This document shows, piece after piece, positions 1-8,752 of a DNA stretch of 64,000 nt (its first letter is position 1; the number at the start of each line of letters is the position of its first letter). The position numbers and the translations under genes were made by a program. A model generated the notes under the pieces. It did not search any database, was not told the DNA's origin, and worked only from the letters and a program-made list of their open reading frames with translations. The stretch spans positions 3,835,001-3,899,000 of the forward strand of contig NZ_CP015756.1 in assembly GCF_001877035.1 (NCBI RefSeq), read 5' to 3'. Source of the DNA: Clostridium estertheticum subsp. estertheticum (GTDB taxonomy: Bacteria; Bacillota; Clostridia; Clostridiales; Clostridiaceae).

Positions 1-2525
1 TCACCTTTATTTCTAATATCTAATTTAACCTTTTCAGTTTCAGCCCATGCTAGTTCAGCCGCTATAACAACTTCTTTTTTGCTAATTCCAAAACTAACTA
101 ATTCATCTGCTAATCTCTTATCTAGCGCCTTCTCATTATCTAAAGAAATAAATGGATTAAGGAACCTAACATTTCTTTCCTTTAATATATCCATATTGTT
201 TTTTATTACCTCAGGATATGAAGTTACTATGGGACAATTATAATGATCATCAGCATTTTTTCGTTCTTTTTTTTCATATGGAATACAAGGATAAAATATT
301 AAATCTATGCCCTTATTTATAAGGCTCATTATGTGTCCATGTGCAATTTTAGCAGGGTAACAAGCAGACTCTGATGGAATTGTTTCTATTCCCATTTCGT
401 ATACCTTTTTAGATGATCTTTGGGATAACTCTACCCTAAATCCTAAATTTGTAAAGAACGTAAACCAAAACGGATAATTTTCATATAAATTAAGCACTCT
501 TGGAATTCCTATTGTTCCTCTTTGCGCTTCTTCTTTTTTTAGTGGAATATAATTAAATATTCTTTTATATTTATAATCATAGACATTAGGTATTTCCTCT
601 TTTTTATTACTAAGCCCTAGTGCTTTTTCACATCGATTACCAGATATAAATTCTCGATCATTATCAAATTTATTAATTGTAAGAACGCATTGATTAGCAC
701 ACTGCTTGCATCTTCCCATGGTCGTCTCGATAGCTAAGTTATCCAATTGTTCTAACGATAATAATGTAGAAACTCTGCCTTCTTCATCCCTTTCTTTTGC
801 AATAAGTGATGCACCAAATGCGCCCATTAAACCTGCAATATCTGGTCTTACAGCCTCTCTTCCTGAAATAATCTCGAAAGCGCGAAGTACGGCACTATTA
901 TAAAAAGTTCCTCCTTGAACTATTATTTTTTTGCCCATGTCTTTTGGGTCTCTTATTTTAATAACCTTTTGAAGTGCATTTTTTATTACCGAATAAGAAA
1001 GTCCTGCAGATATATCACCTACAGAAGCCCCTTCCTTCTGAGCCTGCTTAACTCTCGAATTCATAAATACAGTACACCTTGAACCTAAATCAACTGGCCT
1101 TTTAGCCTTTAATGCTACCTCTGCGAATTCTGCTACTTCCATATTTAAAGAGTGAGCAAATGTTTCTATGAAAGAACCGCAACCAGATGAACAAGCTTCA
1201 TTTAACATTATACTATCAATTACTCCATTTTTTACTTTTAGACATTTCATATCCTGTCCACCAATATCTAGTATAAAATCTACTCCAGGCATAAAAAATT
1301 CTGCTGCCTTATAATGAGCTATGGTTTCAATTTCCCCAATGTCCACCTTTAATGCTGCCATTATTAGTTTTTCGCCGTAACCTGTTACTGCGGAATTTTT
1401 AATAGTAACACCTTTAGGCATTATAGAATATATATGTTTTAGTGCTTTTCTAACTGAAGTTAATGGATTACCTTCATTACTGCCATAAAAAGAGTGTAAA
1501 ATTGCCCCTTCTTCATCTATAAGTGTAACTTTAGTTGTTGTAGAACCAGCATCTATCCCCAAATAGCAATTTCCAGTATACCCTTCAAGTTCACGTCTTT
1601 TAGCCTTATACTTGCTTTGCCTTTCGTTAAAAACCTGTAGTTCTTTATCATCTGCAAAAAGGGGCCTAAATCTACGAACATCATTACTAGTCGCTTCCAT
1701 CAATTTGGGAAGCTGATTTTTTAAATGTTCAAATGAAATAGTACTATTATCCTTTGAAGACATTGCAGCACCTACTGCTACAAATAACTGAGAATCTTTT
1801 GGAAAGATAACTTGATCCTCTGTAAGTTTTAAAGTTTCGATAAACCTTTGTCTAAGCTCAGACAAGAAAAATAATGGTCCACCTAAAAATGCAACATTAC
1901 CTCTAATTGGCCTACCACATGCAAGTCCGCTAATGGTTTGATTAACTACTGACTGAAAAACTGACACAGCAATATCTTCCTTTGCAGCACCTTCATTTAA
2001 TAATGGCTGAATATCTGTTTTTGCAAAAACGCCGCACCTAGCAGCTATTGGATATATAGTCTTATAGTTCTTGGCAAATTCATTAAGTCCAGTTGCATCT
2101 GTCTGGAGAAGGGATGCCATTTGATCAATAAATGCCCCTGTACCTCCAGCACAAGATCCATTCATCCTTTGATCTATTCCTCCATCAAAATAAATTATTT
2201 TTGCATCTTCTCCACCCAGTTCTATTGCTACATTAGTTCTAGGTATAATTTTCTCTATTGCATAAGTACTTGCTATTACTTCTTGAATAAAAGGTATATT
2301 CATCCATTTAGCTAATGCTAGTCCACCAGATCCCGTTACAACTATAGTAATATCGGCCTCTGAAAAATTATTATAAGCTTCATTTAAAAGCTCTGCGATT
2401 GTACTTTTAATATCTGAAAAATGTCTTTGATATTTACTATAAATCGTTTTTTCTTGCTCATCTAACACTACTATCTTAACAGTAGTAGATCCTACGTCTA
2501 ACCCAACGTGTAATATATTTTTCAT
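1..2525 (-). CDS. CoA-substrate-specific enzyme activase (BadF/BadG/HgdC family), 3' end cut by window
   Basis: Partial gene; about 841 codons are visible from the ATG at 2525 to the window edge with no stop. Two ASKHA-type ATPase modules are in tandem: one starts with LDVGSTTVK at residues 9-17, the second with [11 protein letters not shown] near residue 320. A Cys-rich segment ([10 protein letters not shown]) lies near residue 605, followed by the start of a DUF2229-like domain. Known relatives are about 1,400 residues and resemble the ATP-dependent activators that inject an electron into 2-hydroxyacyl-CoA dehydratases through a bridging [4Fe-4S] cluster. No dehydratase subunits are in the window, so the substrate enzyme is unknown. 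Family call is secure, role is inferred. Confidence 0.9.
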   Translation of the reverse strand, partial: MKNILHVGLDVGSTTVKIVVLDEQEKTIYSKYQRHFSDIKSTIAELLNEAYNNFSEADITIVVTGSGGLALAKWMNIPFIQEVIASTYAIEKIIPRTNVAIELGGEDAKIIYFDGGIDQRMNGSCAGGTGAFIDQMASLLQTDATGLNEFAKNYKTIYPIAARCGVFAKTDIQPLLNEGAAKEDIAVSVFQSVVNQTISGLACGRPIRGNVAFLGGPLFFLSELRQRFIETLKLTEDQVIFPKDSQLFVAVGAAMSSKDNSTISFEHLKNQLPKLMEATSNDVRRFRPLFADDKELQVFNERQSKYKAKRRELEGYTGNCYLGIDAGSTTTKVTLIDEEGAILHSFYGSNEGNPLTSVRKALKHIYSIMPKGVTIKNSAVTGYGEKLIMAALKVDIGEIETIAHYKAAEFFMPGVDFILDIGGQDMKCLKVKNGVIDSIMLNEACSSGCGSFIETFAHSLNMEVAEFAEVALKAKRPVDLGSRCTVFMNSRVKQAQKEGASVGDISAGLSYSVIKNALQKVIKIRDPKDMGKKIIVQGGTFYNSAVLRAFEIISGREAVRPDIAGLMGAFGASLIAKERDEEGRVSTLLSLEQLDNLAIETTMGRCKQCANQCVLTINKFDNDREFISGNRCEKALGLSNKKEEIPNVYDYKYKRIFNYIPLKKEEAQRGTIGIPRVLNLYENYPFWFTFFTNLGFRVELSQRSSKKVYEMGIETIPSESACYPAKIAHGHIMSLINKGIDLIFYPCIPYEKKERKNADDHYNCPIVTSYPEVIKNNMDILKERNVRFLNPFISLDNEKALDKRLADELVSFGISKKEVVIAAELAWAETEKVKLDIRNKG

Positions 2526-2994
2526 AATCATCTTCTCTTTCCTCGCAAGTTCGATTTATTTTTGCTTCTAAAATCTATTATATATATTTATGCGTCTTGA
2601 TATAAACCCATTATTTTATAAAATTTTTCTTTCATATATCCTATTTTAAGTTTATATATTTTTATTCTTCAAAAACATAATTTATTCTCAAAATCGCGAC
2701 CTATTAGCATATTCTTTCCATTAATTATATCATTCTAATATTTATTTTACATATCAACAACGTTTTAAAAAAACTATTAGACTAGTATATAACATTATAA
2801 CTCAATAAATATGATATTTTCAACCTATTTTTGTTTAATTATTTTAGAAACTAATGTCAATTATTTTCTATTCCTATAATATCTAATAAGTATAAATTTT
2901 ATTTAACAACATTTATCATCATCTTCTAAAATGTTCGTTAACAATACAATATAAGCCCTCATATACTAAACTATAACTTTGAGGGGATGATAAA
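2526..2994. other. AT-rich divergent intergenic region
   Basis: Separates the leftward activase gene from the rightward ABC importer. I see no open frame with a ribosome-binding site and no recognisable riboswitch. The only structure worth noting is a six-pair stem, CCCTCA at 2956-2961 with TGAGGG at 2980-2985, that contains the Shine-Dalgarno of the ABC ATPase gene. Confidence 0.5.
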
Positions 2995-3762
2995 GTGATT
3001 AAAGTAGAAATTAATAATATATGTATGAATTACCACTCCTTAACTGCAGAAACTCCTGCTCTAGCAGATATTTCCTTTGGTGTACAAGAAGGTCACTTTT
3101 TAAGTATTGTAGGGCCTTCTGGTTGCGGAAAATCTACGTTATTAAATATAATAGCAGGCTTAATTTCTCCGTCATCTGGAGAAATTAAAATCAATAGTAG
3201 TACCGATAGCGTAAGTTTTTTAAAAATCGGATATATGTTTCAAAAGGATCAATTGTTTGACTGGCTAACTATATGGGACAATGTACTTCTAGGCCTTAAA
3301 ATTAACCATTCTATTACAGCTTCCAATAAAGAATTAGTAAAAAGACTTCTAATAAGTTATAATCTCTGGGAATTTAGAGACCATCACCCTAGAGAATTAT
3401 CTGGAGGCATGAGGCAAAGGGTTGCTTTAATTAGAACCTTAGCTTTAAGTCCTGAATTACTTCTTTTAGATGAACCTTTTTCAGCTTTAGATTATCAAAC
3501 TAGATTAAACATTAGTGATGAGGTTTATGAAATTATAAAAAAAGAGAAAAAAACTACGATAATGGTAACGCATGACATTGCAGAAGCTATCGCTATGTCC
3601 GATGAAATTATTATCCTTTCTAAACGCCCCGCTGTAATTGTTAAACACATGACACTAGAATTTGGTGAAAACTTTTCTTATCCGTTAAAACGTAGAGAAG
3701 CTCCAAAATTTAGTATTTACTTCAATGAAATTTGGAAGGAGTTGAATAATAATGCTGATTGA
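2995..3762 (+). CDS. ABC transporter ATP-binding protein, nitrate/sulfonate/taurine (SsuB/TauB) type
   Basis: ATPase subunit of a substrate importer. Walker A GPSGCGKST is at residues 40-48, the signature LSGGM at 135-139, Walker B LLLLDEP at 155-161 and the switch His in MVTHD. The 255-residue length fits the SsuB/TauB/NrtD group. The start is GTG, preceded by GAGGGG at a workable spacing. The stop overlaps the permease start by 11 bp, so the two are translationally coupled. No periplasmic-type binding protein gene accompanies them. Substrate cannot be read from the sequence; alternatives include sulfonates, pyrimidine precursors of thiamine, or other small solutes. Confidence 0.9.
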   Translation: MIKVEINNICMNYHSLTAETPALADISFGVQEGHFLSIVGPSGCGKSTLLNIIAGLISPSSGEIKINSSTDSVSFLKIGYMFQKDQLFDWLTIWDNVLLGLKINHSITASNKELVKRLLISYNLWEFRDHHPRELSGGMRQRVALIRTLALSPELLLLDEPFSALDYQTRLNISDEVYEIIKKEKKTTIMVTHDIAEAIAMSDEIIILSKRPAVIVKHMTLEFGENFSYPLKRREAPKFSIYFNEIWKELNNNAD

Positions 3763-4552
3763 AAGCAATGAACAGAAAAAATATATTAAAGACGTAAAAA
3801 GGAGAAAACACATTATTATTTTCACAAGGATAATAATATTAATAACATTTTTTAGTCTTTGGGAAATAGCTGGCAGACTCCAATGGATAGATTCATTCCT
3901 AACAAGTACGCCCTCGAAAATGTTTACATCCTTTATACAAGTATATAATGAAGGAACACTTTTAACTCATATCTCGGTAACATGTTTTGAAACCATAGCA
4001 GGTTTTTTACTTGGAACAATTTTAGGCGCCCTTATCGCAGTACTATTGTGGTGGTCCGATTTTGTATCCAAAGTTTTAGACCCATATTTAATTGTGTTGA
4101 ACGCTTTGCCTAAAGTAGCTCTTGCACCTATTATTATATTTTGGGTAGGTAATGGTATAAAAGCAATAATAGTAATTGCTCTTTTAATATCAATAGTTGT
4201 AACTATAATAAGCATCCTAGGTGGTTTTAGAGAAGTTGATGAAGATAAAATAAAACTTTTAAAGACCTTTGGTGCCTCAAAACTTCAAATATTAAATACC
4301 CTAATTATTCCTGCTTCTATTCCTACTCTCATTTCTGCACTTAAAATAAACGTAGGCCTATCTTGGGTTGGTGTAATTATGGGTGAATTCTTAGTAGCTA
4401 AAGAAGGCCTAGGTTTTTTAATAATTTATGGTGGTCAAGTTTCCGAGCTAGATATGGTAATGATGAGCATAGTAATACTCGCAATACTCGCTTACCTTAT
4501 GTATGAAGTGGTGGCATTTATTGAAAGAAAAGTGGTTTTTAAAAATAAATGA
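3752..4552 (+). CDS. ABC transporter permease, SsuC/TauC type
   Basis: Inner-membrane permease of 266 residues with about six hydrophobic segments. It has the BPD-transporter EAA-like loop near residues 165-185 (LLKTFGASKLQILNTLIIP), which docks on the ATPase. It partners with the ATPase gene it overlaps. A long perfect hairpin follows about 35 bp after the stop. The binding-protein component is missing from the locus and must be encoded elsewhere or have been lost. Confidence 0.9.
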   Translation: MLIESNEQKKYIKDVKRRKHIIIFTRIIILITFFSLWEIAGRLQWIDSFLTSTPSKMFTSFIQVYNEGTLLTHISVTCFETIAGFLLGTILGALIAVLLWWSDFVSKVLDPYLIVLNALPKVALAPIIIFWVGNGIKAIIVIALLISIVVTIISILGGFREVDEDKIKLLKTFGASKLQILNTLIIPASIPTLISALKINVGLSWVGVIMGEFLVAKEGLGFLIIYGGQVSELDMVMMSIVILAILAYLMYEVVAFIERKVVFKNK

Positions 4553-4587
4553 AATTTTACTTATAGTGAATATAAATTAAAACCCTT

Positions 4588-4632
4588 GGACAGTATTTAT
4601 ATTGAATGACCAATTCAATATAAATACTGTCC
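4588..4632 (+). terminator. 20-bp perfect inverted repeat downstream of the permease gene
   Basis: Arms 4588-4607 and 4613-4632 are perfectly complementary around a 5-nt loop (gacca). The position right after the ABC operon suggests a transcription end or an RNA-stabilising hairpin. No clear T-run follows on the plus strand, so factor-independent termination is not certain. Confidence 0.6.
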
Positions 4633-4737
4633 ATATTAGTCTCATTTAAATTAATAATGATCTAATATTAATTTTATTTCCATGAGATTTAGGATAATAA
4701 ATTTGTAATTCTTTTACGAATCATAAGGAGGATAATA

Positions 4738-5094
4738 ATGGAATACTTTCAAAAGGCTAACGATATTTACAATACTAAAGATTATAATAGAGCAATATCT
4801 CTATATAAAAAAGCTGCTGAAATGAAAGATAATGAGGCTGGCGCACTTTATAACAGTGCAGTATGTTATATTCACTTAAAAAAATATGAAGATGCAATAC
4901 CTTTATTTCATGCTGCCATATCTCTTCGCCGTGAAAGCAAATATTTCTTCAACTTAGCTTACTGTTATGCCATGTGTTTTAACAAACCAAAAGCATTATA
5001 TTATTTTAATACCGCTTGGTCACTAAATAATGATGATGAAGATTGTGAAAAGGCAATTAATTTATTATTAAAAAGTTATAAAAGAGCTACCTAA
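4738..5094 (+). CDS. Tetratricopeptide-repeat protein
   Basis: Small soluble protein of 118 residues made of about three TPR units, for example YFQKANDIYNTKDYNRAISLYKKA near the start, AGALYNSAVCYIHLKKYEDAI, then KYFFNLAYCYAMCFNKPKALYYF. TPR folds bind other proteins; no partner is evident. The start has a good site (AAGGAGG, 8 nt before ATG). An insertion sequence begins only about 8 bp after the stop codon, so any native terminator or downstream gene has been separated. Confidence 0.85.
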   Translation: MEYFQKANDIYNTKDYNRAISLYKKAAEMKDNEAGALYNSAVCYIHLKKYEDAIPLFHAAISLRRESKYFFNLAYCYAMCFNKPKALYYFNTAWSLNNDDEDCEKAINLLLKSYKRAT

Positions 5095-5135
5095 TTTAAT
5101 GTGTACCCCTTGTCAAGGACAATTTTAAAAAAAGT

Positions 5136-5987
5136 CTATGCTGATTTGAGAAGATGATTTCTGTATTGAACAGGAGTCATCTTTTTTAGACCCCATTGAT
5201 ATCTAAATTTATTATAGTAGATCATATATTGCTTAATCTCTTGCTTTAGTTGTTCTAATGTTTCACATGATTTTATGTATGCCTCATCTTTGAAATGGCC
5301 AAAGAATGATTCTTGTGGAGCATTATCCCAGCAGTTTCCACGTCTTGACATTGATTGTCCTAAACCAGATTTTTTTACTAGCTTTTGAAATGTCGGATTC
5401 GTATAATGAAATCCTTGATCTGAGTGTATAAATGCATCTTTAGGCAATTTAATTTTTCTATTCTTTTTCAGATTATGTATAGTGTCTGTTACGATATCTA
5501 ATCTCAAATTATCAGTCACATTGTATGCCAAAATCTCATTTGTAGATCCATCCTTAATCGTAGATAAATATGCCTTCTTACTTTTTCCGTAAAATAGATA
5601 AGTTATATCTGTAAGCAATACTTTTCCAGGTATATTCTGTTTGAAATTTCTATTTAATAGATTTTTTAAAACAGTATGCTCCTTTGTAGCTTTCATCATA
5701 CGTTTATATGGATTCGCTTTTCTAATGGGGCAAATGATACCATACTTTTTCATTATTCTTCTAATACGTTTTAAATTGTATACGATTCCAAATTCGCCTT
5801 CTAATGTCATTTTTATTTGTCTAGCTCCTTTTTTACGATTTTTAAAGTTATATGCATTTAGTACAATTTCACCTACTGCTTCATCCAACCTATCGCGTTG
5901 GCGCCTACGGCTGAGAGCTTTAGTAGAGAAATAATTGTAATATCCAGAACGAGATACACCCGTAATTTTGCATAAATGGGTAAGCAT
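5136..5987 (-). CDS. IS3-family transposase OrfB (DDE integrase domain)
   Basis: Catalytic half of the transposase. The rve-type integrase core shows D127 in LLTDITYL, D190 in HSDQG and E226 in NAPQESFFG, with the usual 35-residue D-E spacing. The HTH_21-like segment lies at about residues 30-85. The ATG at 5987 gives 283 residues. However, the frame is open upstream to an A8 stretch in orfA (6091-6098), so the functional product is probably an OrfAB fusion made by -1 slippage. No disabling mutation seen. Confidence 0.95.
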   Translation of the reverse strand: MLTHLCKITGVSRSGYYNYFSTKALSRRRQRDRLDEAVGEIVLNAYNFKNRKKGARQIKMTLEGEFGIVYNLKRIRRIMKKYGIICPIRKANPYKRMMKATKEHTVLKNLLNRNFKQNIPGKVLLTDITYLFYGKSKKAYLSTIKDGSTNEILAYNVTDNLRLDIVTDTIHNLKKNRKIKLPKDAFIHSDQGFHYTNPTFQKLVKKSGLGQSMSRRGNCWDNAPQESFFGHFKDEAYIKSCETLEQLKQEIKQYMIYYNKFRYQWGLKKMTPVQYRNHLLKSA

Positions 5988-6052
5988 ATTTTTGAGCTTA
6001 TATTTTTCGATTTGTGAATTTATAAGAATAAATTTTTCCTGTGCTACTAAGA

Positions 6053-6472
6053 TTATTTCTTGCTTATCAGCCTTCTTTCTAGGATGTCGATTTTTTTTAA
6101 CAATTCATTCTCAGCTTTCAGCAAGTTAATTTGGGCTTTAAGGCGCTCGCATCTTTCGTCTGCGGAAAGTTCTCTCACTCTTGGTCTTCCAGTATTCGCA
6201 TTTCTTGCATCATTTAGTCCACATATACCTTCATTTCTATATGCAGCTCTCCAGCGAGATCCTGATGATTTAGCACGTTTAATCCCAACTATATCTATAT
6301 CAAACCCATTTTCTTCAAATATCTCCCTTGGAAATTTTCCTTTTTCGTTCTCTATTATAAAAATGCGTTTAAATTCATCTGTATATGTAATTCCCTTCAT
6401 ACTTACTGCTTTAACATTTTTGTTTTTAGCTAGTATTGCTACATCTTTTTCTGTAAATGTTTTGTTGCTCAT
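6053..6472 (-). CDS. IS3-family transposase OrfA (helix-turn-helix)
   Basis: DNA-binding subunit of 139 residues. An N-terminal part (FTEKDVAILAKN) and a central HTH segment (FPREIFEENGFDIDIVG) are followed by a C-terminal leucine-zipper-like coiled coil (LKAQINLLKAENELLKK). It ends just after the A8 slippery run at 6091-6098. Slipping back one base there continues in the orfB frame as NRHPRKKADKQEII. It binds the IS ends and regulates OrfAB activity in known relatives. Confidence 0.92.
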   Translation of the reverse strand: MSNKTFTEKDVAILAKNKNVKAVSMKGITYTDEFKRIFIIENEKGKFPREIFEENGFDIDIVGIKRAKSSGSRWRAAYRNEGICGLNDARNANTGRPRVRELSADERCERLKAQINLLKAENELLKKIDILERRLISKK

Positions 6473-6612
6473 TTAAATTTCCACCATCCTTGTATATATC
6501 TAATTTAAATTATTATACTTTTCTTTATTATACATAAAAATACCCTACCGGGTAGACTTTTTTAAATCCGTCTGCCCTATAGGGTACATTATAATTTTAG
6601 GTAGCTCTTCTT

Positions 6613-7791
6613 TTACCACTCTCCAGCTATGCTCTCTTGCTTATGATCTATAGTAAATCTTTTAGTATCAAAATAGTCTCCTCCAATTAAAAATGTAGGA
6701 TCTACATTAATCCATTTATTCTCTCCTGCTATATATACTTGATTCCAAGCATGACTAACCCAATTACTTCCATTAAACCCTTGACCAGTTATAATTCTAA
6801 CCTTTATATTGTTAGCTCTGCACATAGCGACGTAGAGACATGCATAATCGAAACATATTCCACTTTTAGAATCAAAAGTTGGGATGGCTCCAGATGTCAT
6901 TTGTGTATCATTATTTAATACTCTATTTGCTTTTTCGTCACTATAAACTATTTCACTACCTACCCACTTGTATATAGCCTTGGCTTTATCCCTCGTACCA
7001 TCTTTACCTTGAGCTAAGTTAATAGCGAACTTATTTATCTCATCATTAGACTTAACTCCTTGCTCTAGTGTAATGCCGTTGTAATAAACAATACCCTGTT
7101 TCCTATTGTTTTGTACATTAGGCGCAAGTGTAGAAGGATCTTTCACAACTATCGTAAATGAATTATTAACGATATTAGGAAGTTTTTTCGCAAGTTTCGA
7201 ATTAGTAAGAGGAATTACTACTTCCTTTGATATATAATTGTATGCTTGTGATTCTTCCAAATACTTATTATATGTATCCGCTACATTGAGAAGTGACATA
7301 AAATTCAATACAAAAGTAATAACAATTACATAAGAAATTGCTTTAGGCACTTGAAATATTGCACCAACAATTCTATTAAATAAAATACTCTTTTTCTTTA
7401 ACTTATTCTCTATAGTATCAAATAAAGGATAAAGAGTGATATGAGCAATAATATTAACAACAAAAGTTATGATGCTGTAAATTATCATTATCAAAAGTGG
7501 CATAAGCAATATATAAATTACCAATGGACTACTATTAATAAATTCTATAGCCTTTGGCGGTATATTTTTATATATGTTTGCATACATGCCTTCATCATGT
7601 TGAATAAATATTTTTTTAGTGTAATAAATTCCTAAACACAAAGAAAACAAAAAAGAGAAGCTTTGAAAGACGCCTTCAATAGATCCTTTTAAATATTCCG
7701 ATGAAAACTTAGATATAAACCCTCTAATTATTGGGTATATAAATAATAATAACAAAATCATACTTACGGGTTGCCTAAACAATACTATCAC
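6613..7791 (-). CDS. Membrane-anchored transglutaminase-like protein with CvpA-like N-terminus
   Basis: 392 residues. The N-terminal ~170 residues carry four or five hydrophobic segments in a CvpA-like layout. An extracytoplasmic region follows, then a transglutaminase-like fold with a visible Cys-His-Asp triad: C313 in GICFDYA, H347 in VSHAWNQV and D364 in NVDPTF. Members act as peptidases or cross-linking enzymes at the envelope; the exact role is unknown. The start is GTG at 7791 with only a weak site. A strong GGAGG at 7817-7821 serves an overlapping 11-codon leader instead. It sits beside the IS right end and has no evident terminator. Confidence 0.85.
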   Translation of the reverse strand: MIVLFRQPVSMILLLLFIYPIIRGFISKFSSEYLKGSIEGVFQSFSFLFSLCLGIYYTKKIFIQHDEGMYANIYKNIPPKAIEFINSSPLVIYILLMPLLIMIIYSIITFVVNIIAHITLYPLFDTIENKLKKKSILFNRIVGAIFQVPKAISYVIVITFVLNFMSLLNVADTYNKYLEESQAYNYISKEVVIPLTNSKLAKKLPNIVNNSFTIVVKDPSTLAPNVQNNRKQGIVYYNGITLEQGVKSNDEINKFAINLAQGKDGTRDKAKAIYKWVGSEIVYSDEKANRVLNNDTQMTSGAIPTFDSKSGICFDYACLYVAMCRANNIKVRIITGQGFNGSNWVSHAWNQVYIAGENKWINVDPTFLIGGDYFDTKRFTIDHKQESIAGEW

Positions 7792-7810
7792 CTGCTTTAA
7801 TTCGTATCAT
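7775..7810 (-). other. Possible 11-residue leader peptide overlapping the transglutaminase-gene start
   Basis: ATG at 7810 sits 6 nt after a perfect GGAGG (7817-7821) and opens MIRIKAGDSIV then TAG, ending 17 nt inside the next gene, whose GTG is at 7791 in another frame. This suggests translational coupling or a decayed or frameshifted start. It is too short to call a gene. Confidence 0.4.
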
Positions 7811-7874
7811 CTTTTTCCTCCGACTTATTATATTTTGAGGATGAGATAAACTAAAGTTATAATTCACCTCATAT

Positions 7875-8750
7875 CTATTCATCTTCCACACCATTAATCA
7901 AATTTCCTAATACTTTTTTGATTTGTTCCCACCTAAAACCACGCCTTAAAAGATAATCGTAAAGCCTTTTGTATATTTTTTTCTTATCAGTCTCTGACTT
8001 AATTAATATATTGTACCTTTTACTAGCTAGTTCGTACAATTTATTATAATCTTGTGCGGATGTATCTTCATACACCTCACCTTTCCCTAAAGGTGCACCT
8101 TCTACAAGGTCATCATCCTTGTCATCACTGGCGATTTCATCCATAACTTTTCTAATTAATTCGTAATCATATCCACTACGGGCTAAATAATCTGATGTTT
8201 TTTTGTATAGTTTTTGGTGGTCTTTTTCACTCTTAGATAATGTTACAATCTTTTTATTTGCTAACTTTAAAGCTGTTTCCAATAGCTGCTCACTAGTTAT
8301 TTTATTAAGTTCTTCATTAATCAATTCCTTAGGTAGAAATTTTTTTAATAAGGCAAACTTAATCTTATTTTTACCACAAGATCTAATTTTTTCTTTTATA
8401 TATAACTGGATAAATAGACTATCATCAATAAAATCATACCGCCTTAGAAAGTCCATTACCCGTTCTATGGTCTTAGCATCAAATTCTTTCATCGTTAATT
8501 TATCTATTACTTGCTTTGTTGACTTAAAGCTTCTTTCTAAAAAATGAAGTGCACAAGTTTTTCCTTTTATATAATTATCTTCATTAACTATACTTTCAAG
8601 GCTCTCCTTGTCCATGGCTCTACCTTTAGTTATATTATGAATATAAACAAGCTGAGCATCACATGCAAAAGCATACTCCCCATCCATATAGATGTTAACT
8701 CTAGCTTTATTCTTCTTTTGGAATTCAATTTTTGTAATAAGACTACTCAA
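7875..8750 (-). CDS. recX: RecX family regulatory protein
   Basis: Modulator of RecA filaments in the cytosol. 291 residues: an N-terminal beta region (ITKIEFQKKNKARVNIYMDG) then repeated three-helix RecX units, such as ALHFLERSFKSTKQVIDKL and VMDFLRRYDFIDDSLF. The C-terminal half repeats the module, with the YKRLYDYLLRRGF pattern twice, making it longer than the E. coli protein but like other Firmicute RecX. Start is TTG at 8750; its AGAGG lies within the last codons of the upstream M16 gene, so translation is probably coupled. Confidence 0.88.
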   Translation of the reverse strand: MSSLITKIEFQKKNKARVNIYMDGEYAFACDAQLVYIHNITKGRAMDKESLESIVNEDNYIKGKTCALHFLERSFKSTKQVIDKLTMKEFDAKTIERVMDFLRRYDFIDDSLFIQLYIKEKIRSCGKNKIKFALLKKFLPKELINEELNKITSEQLLETALKLANKKIVTLSKSEKDHQKLYKKTSDYLARSGYDYELIRKVMDEIASDDKDDDLVEGAPLGKGEVYEDTSAQDYNKLYELASKRYNILIKSETDKKKIYKRLYDYLLRRGFRWEQIKKVLGNLINGVEDE

Positions 8751-8752
8751 TA

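Larger units (their letters stand above)
5102..6588 (-). mobile_element. IS3-family insertion sequence (IS150-like group)
   Basis: About 1.49 kb with orfA and orfB read leftward. Imperfect terminal inverted repeats begin TGTACCC at both ends: plus strand from 5102-5104, and the complement of gggtaca at 6582-6588. The inner parts also match, sharing a TTTAAAAAA-GTCTA block. The right end holds two short palindromes (ctaccgggtag, ccctataggg). I could not define a clean target-site duplication, so the ends may be off by a few bases. Both frames are intact, suggesting a recently active copy. Confidence 0.9.

Noticed and set aside
2526-2994. TPP (THI-box) riboswitch ahead of the ABC importer
   Set aside because: The conserved CTGAGA and ACCTGATCTGGATAATGCC-type blocks are absent; only a small hairpin is seen.
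6060-6476. 138-codon open frame on the plus strand inside the IS
   Set aside because: Antisense shadow of orfA; no ribosome site and no family resemblance, while orfA is clearly a transposase subunit.
5095-6600. Target-site duplication flanking the IS
   Set aside because: With ends set at TGTACCC, the flanking 3-4 bp do not match; exact ends or duplication cannot be fixed by eye.
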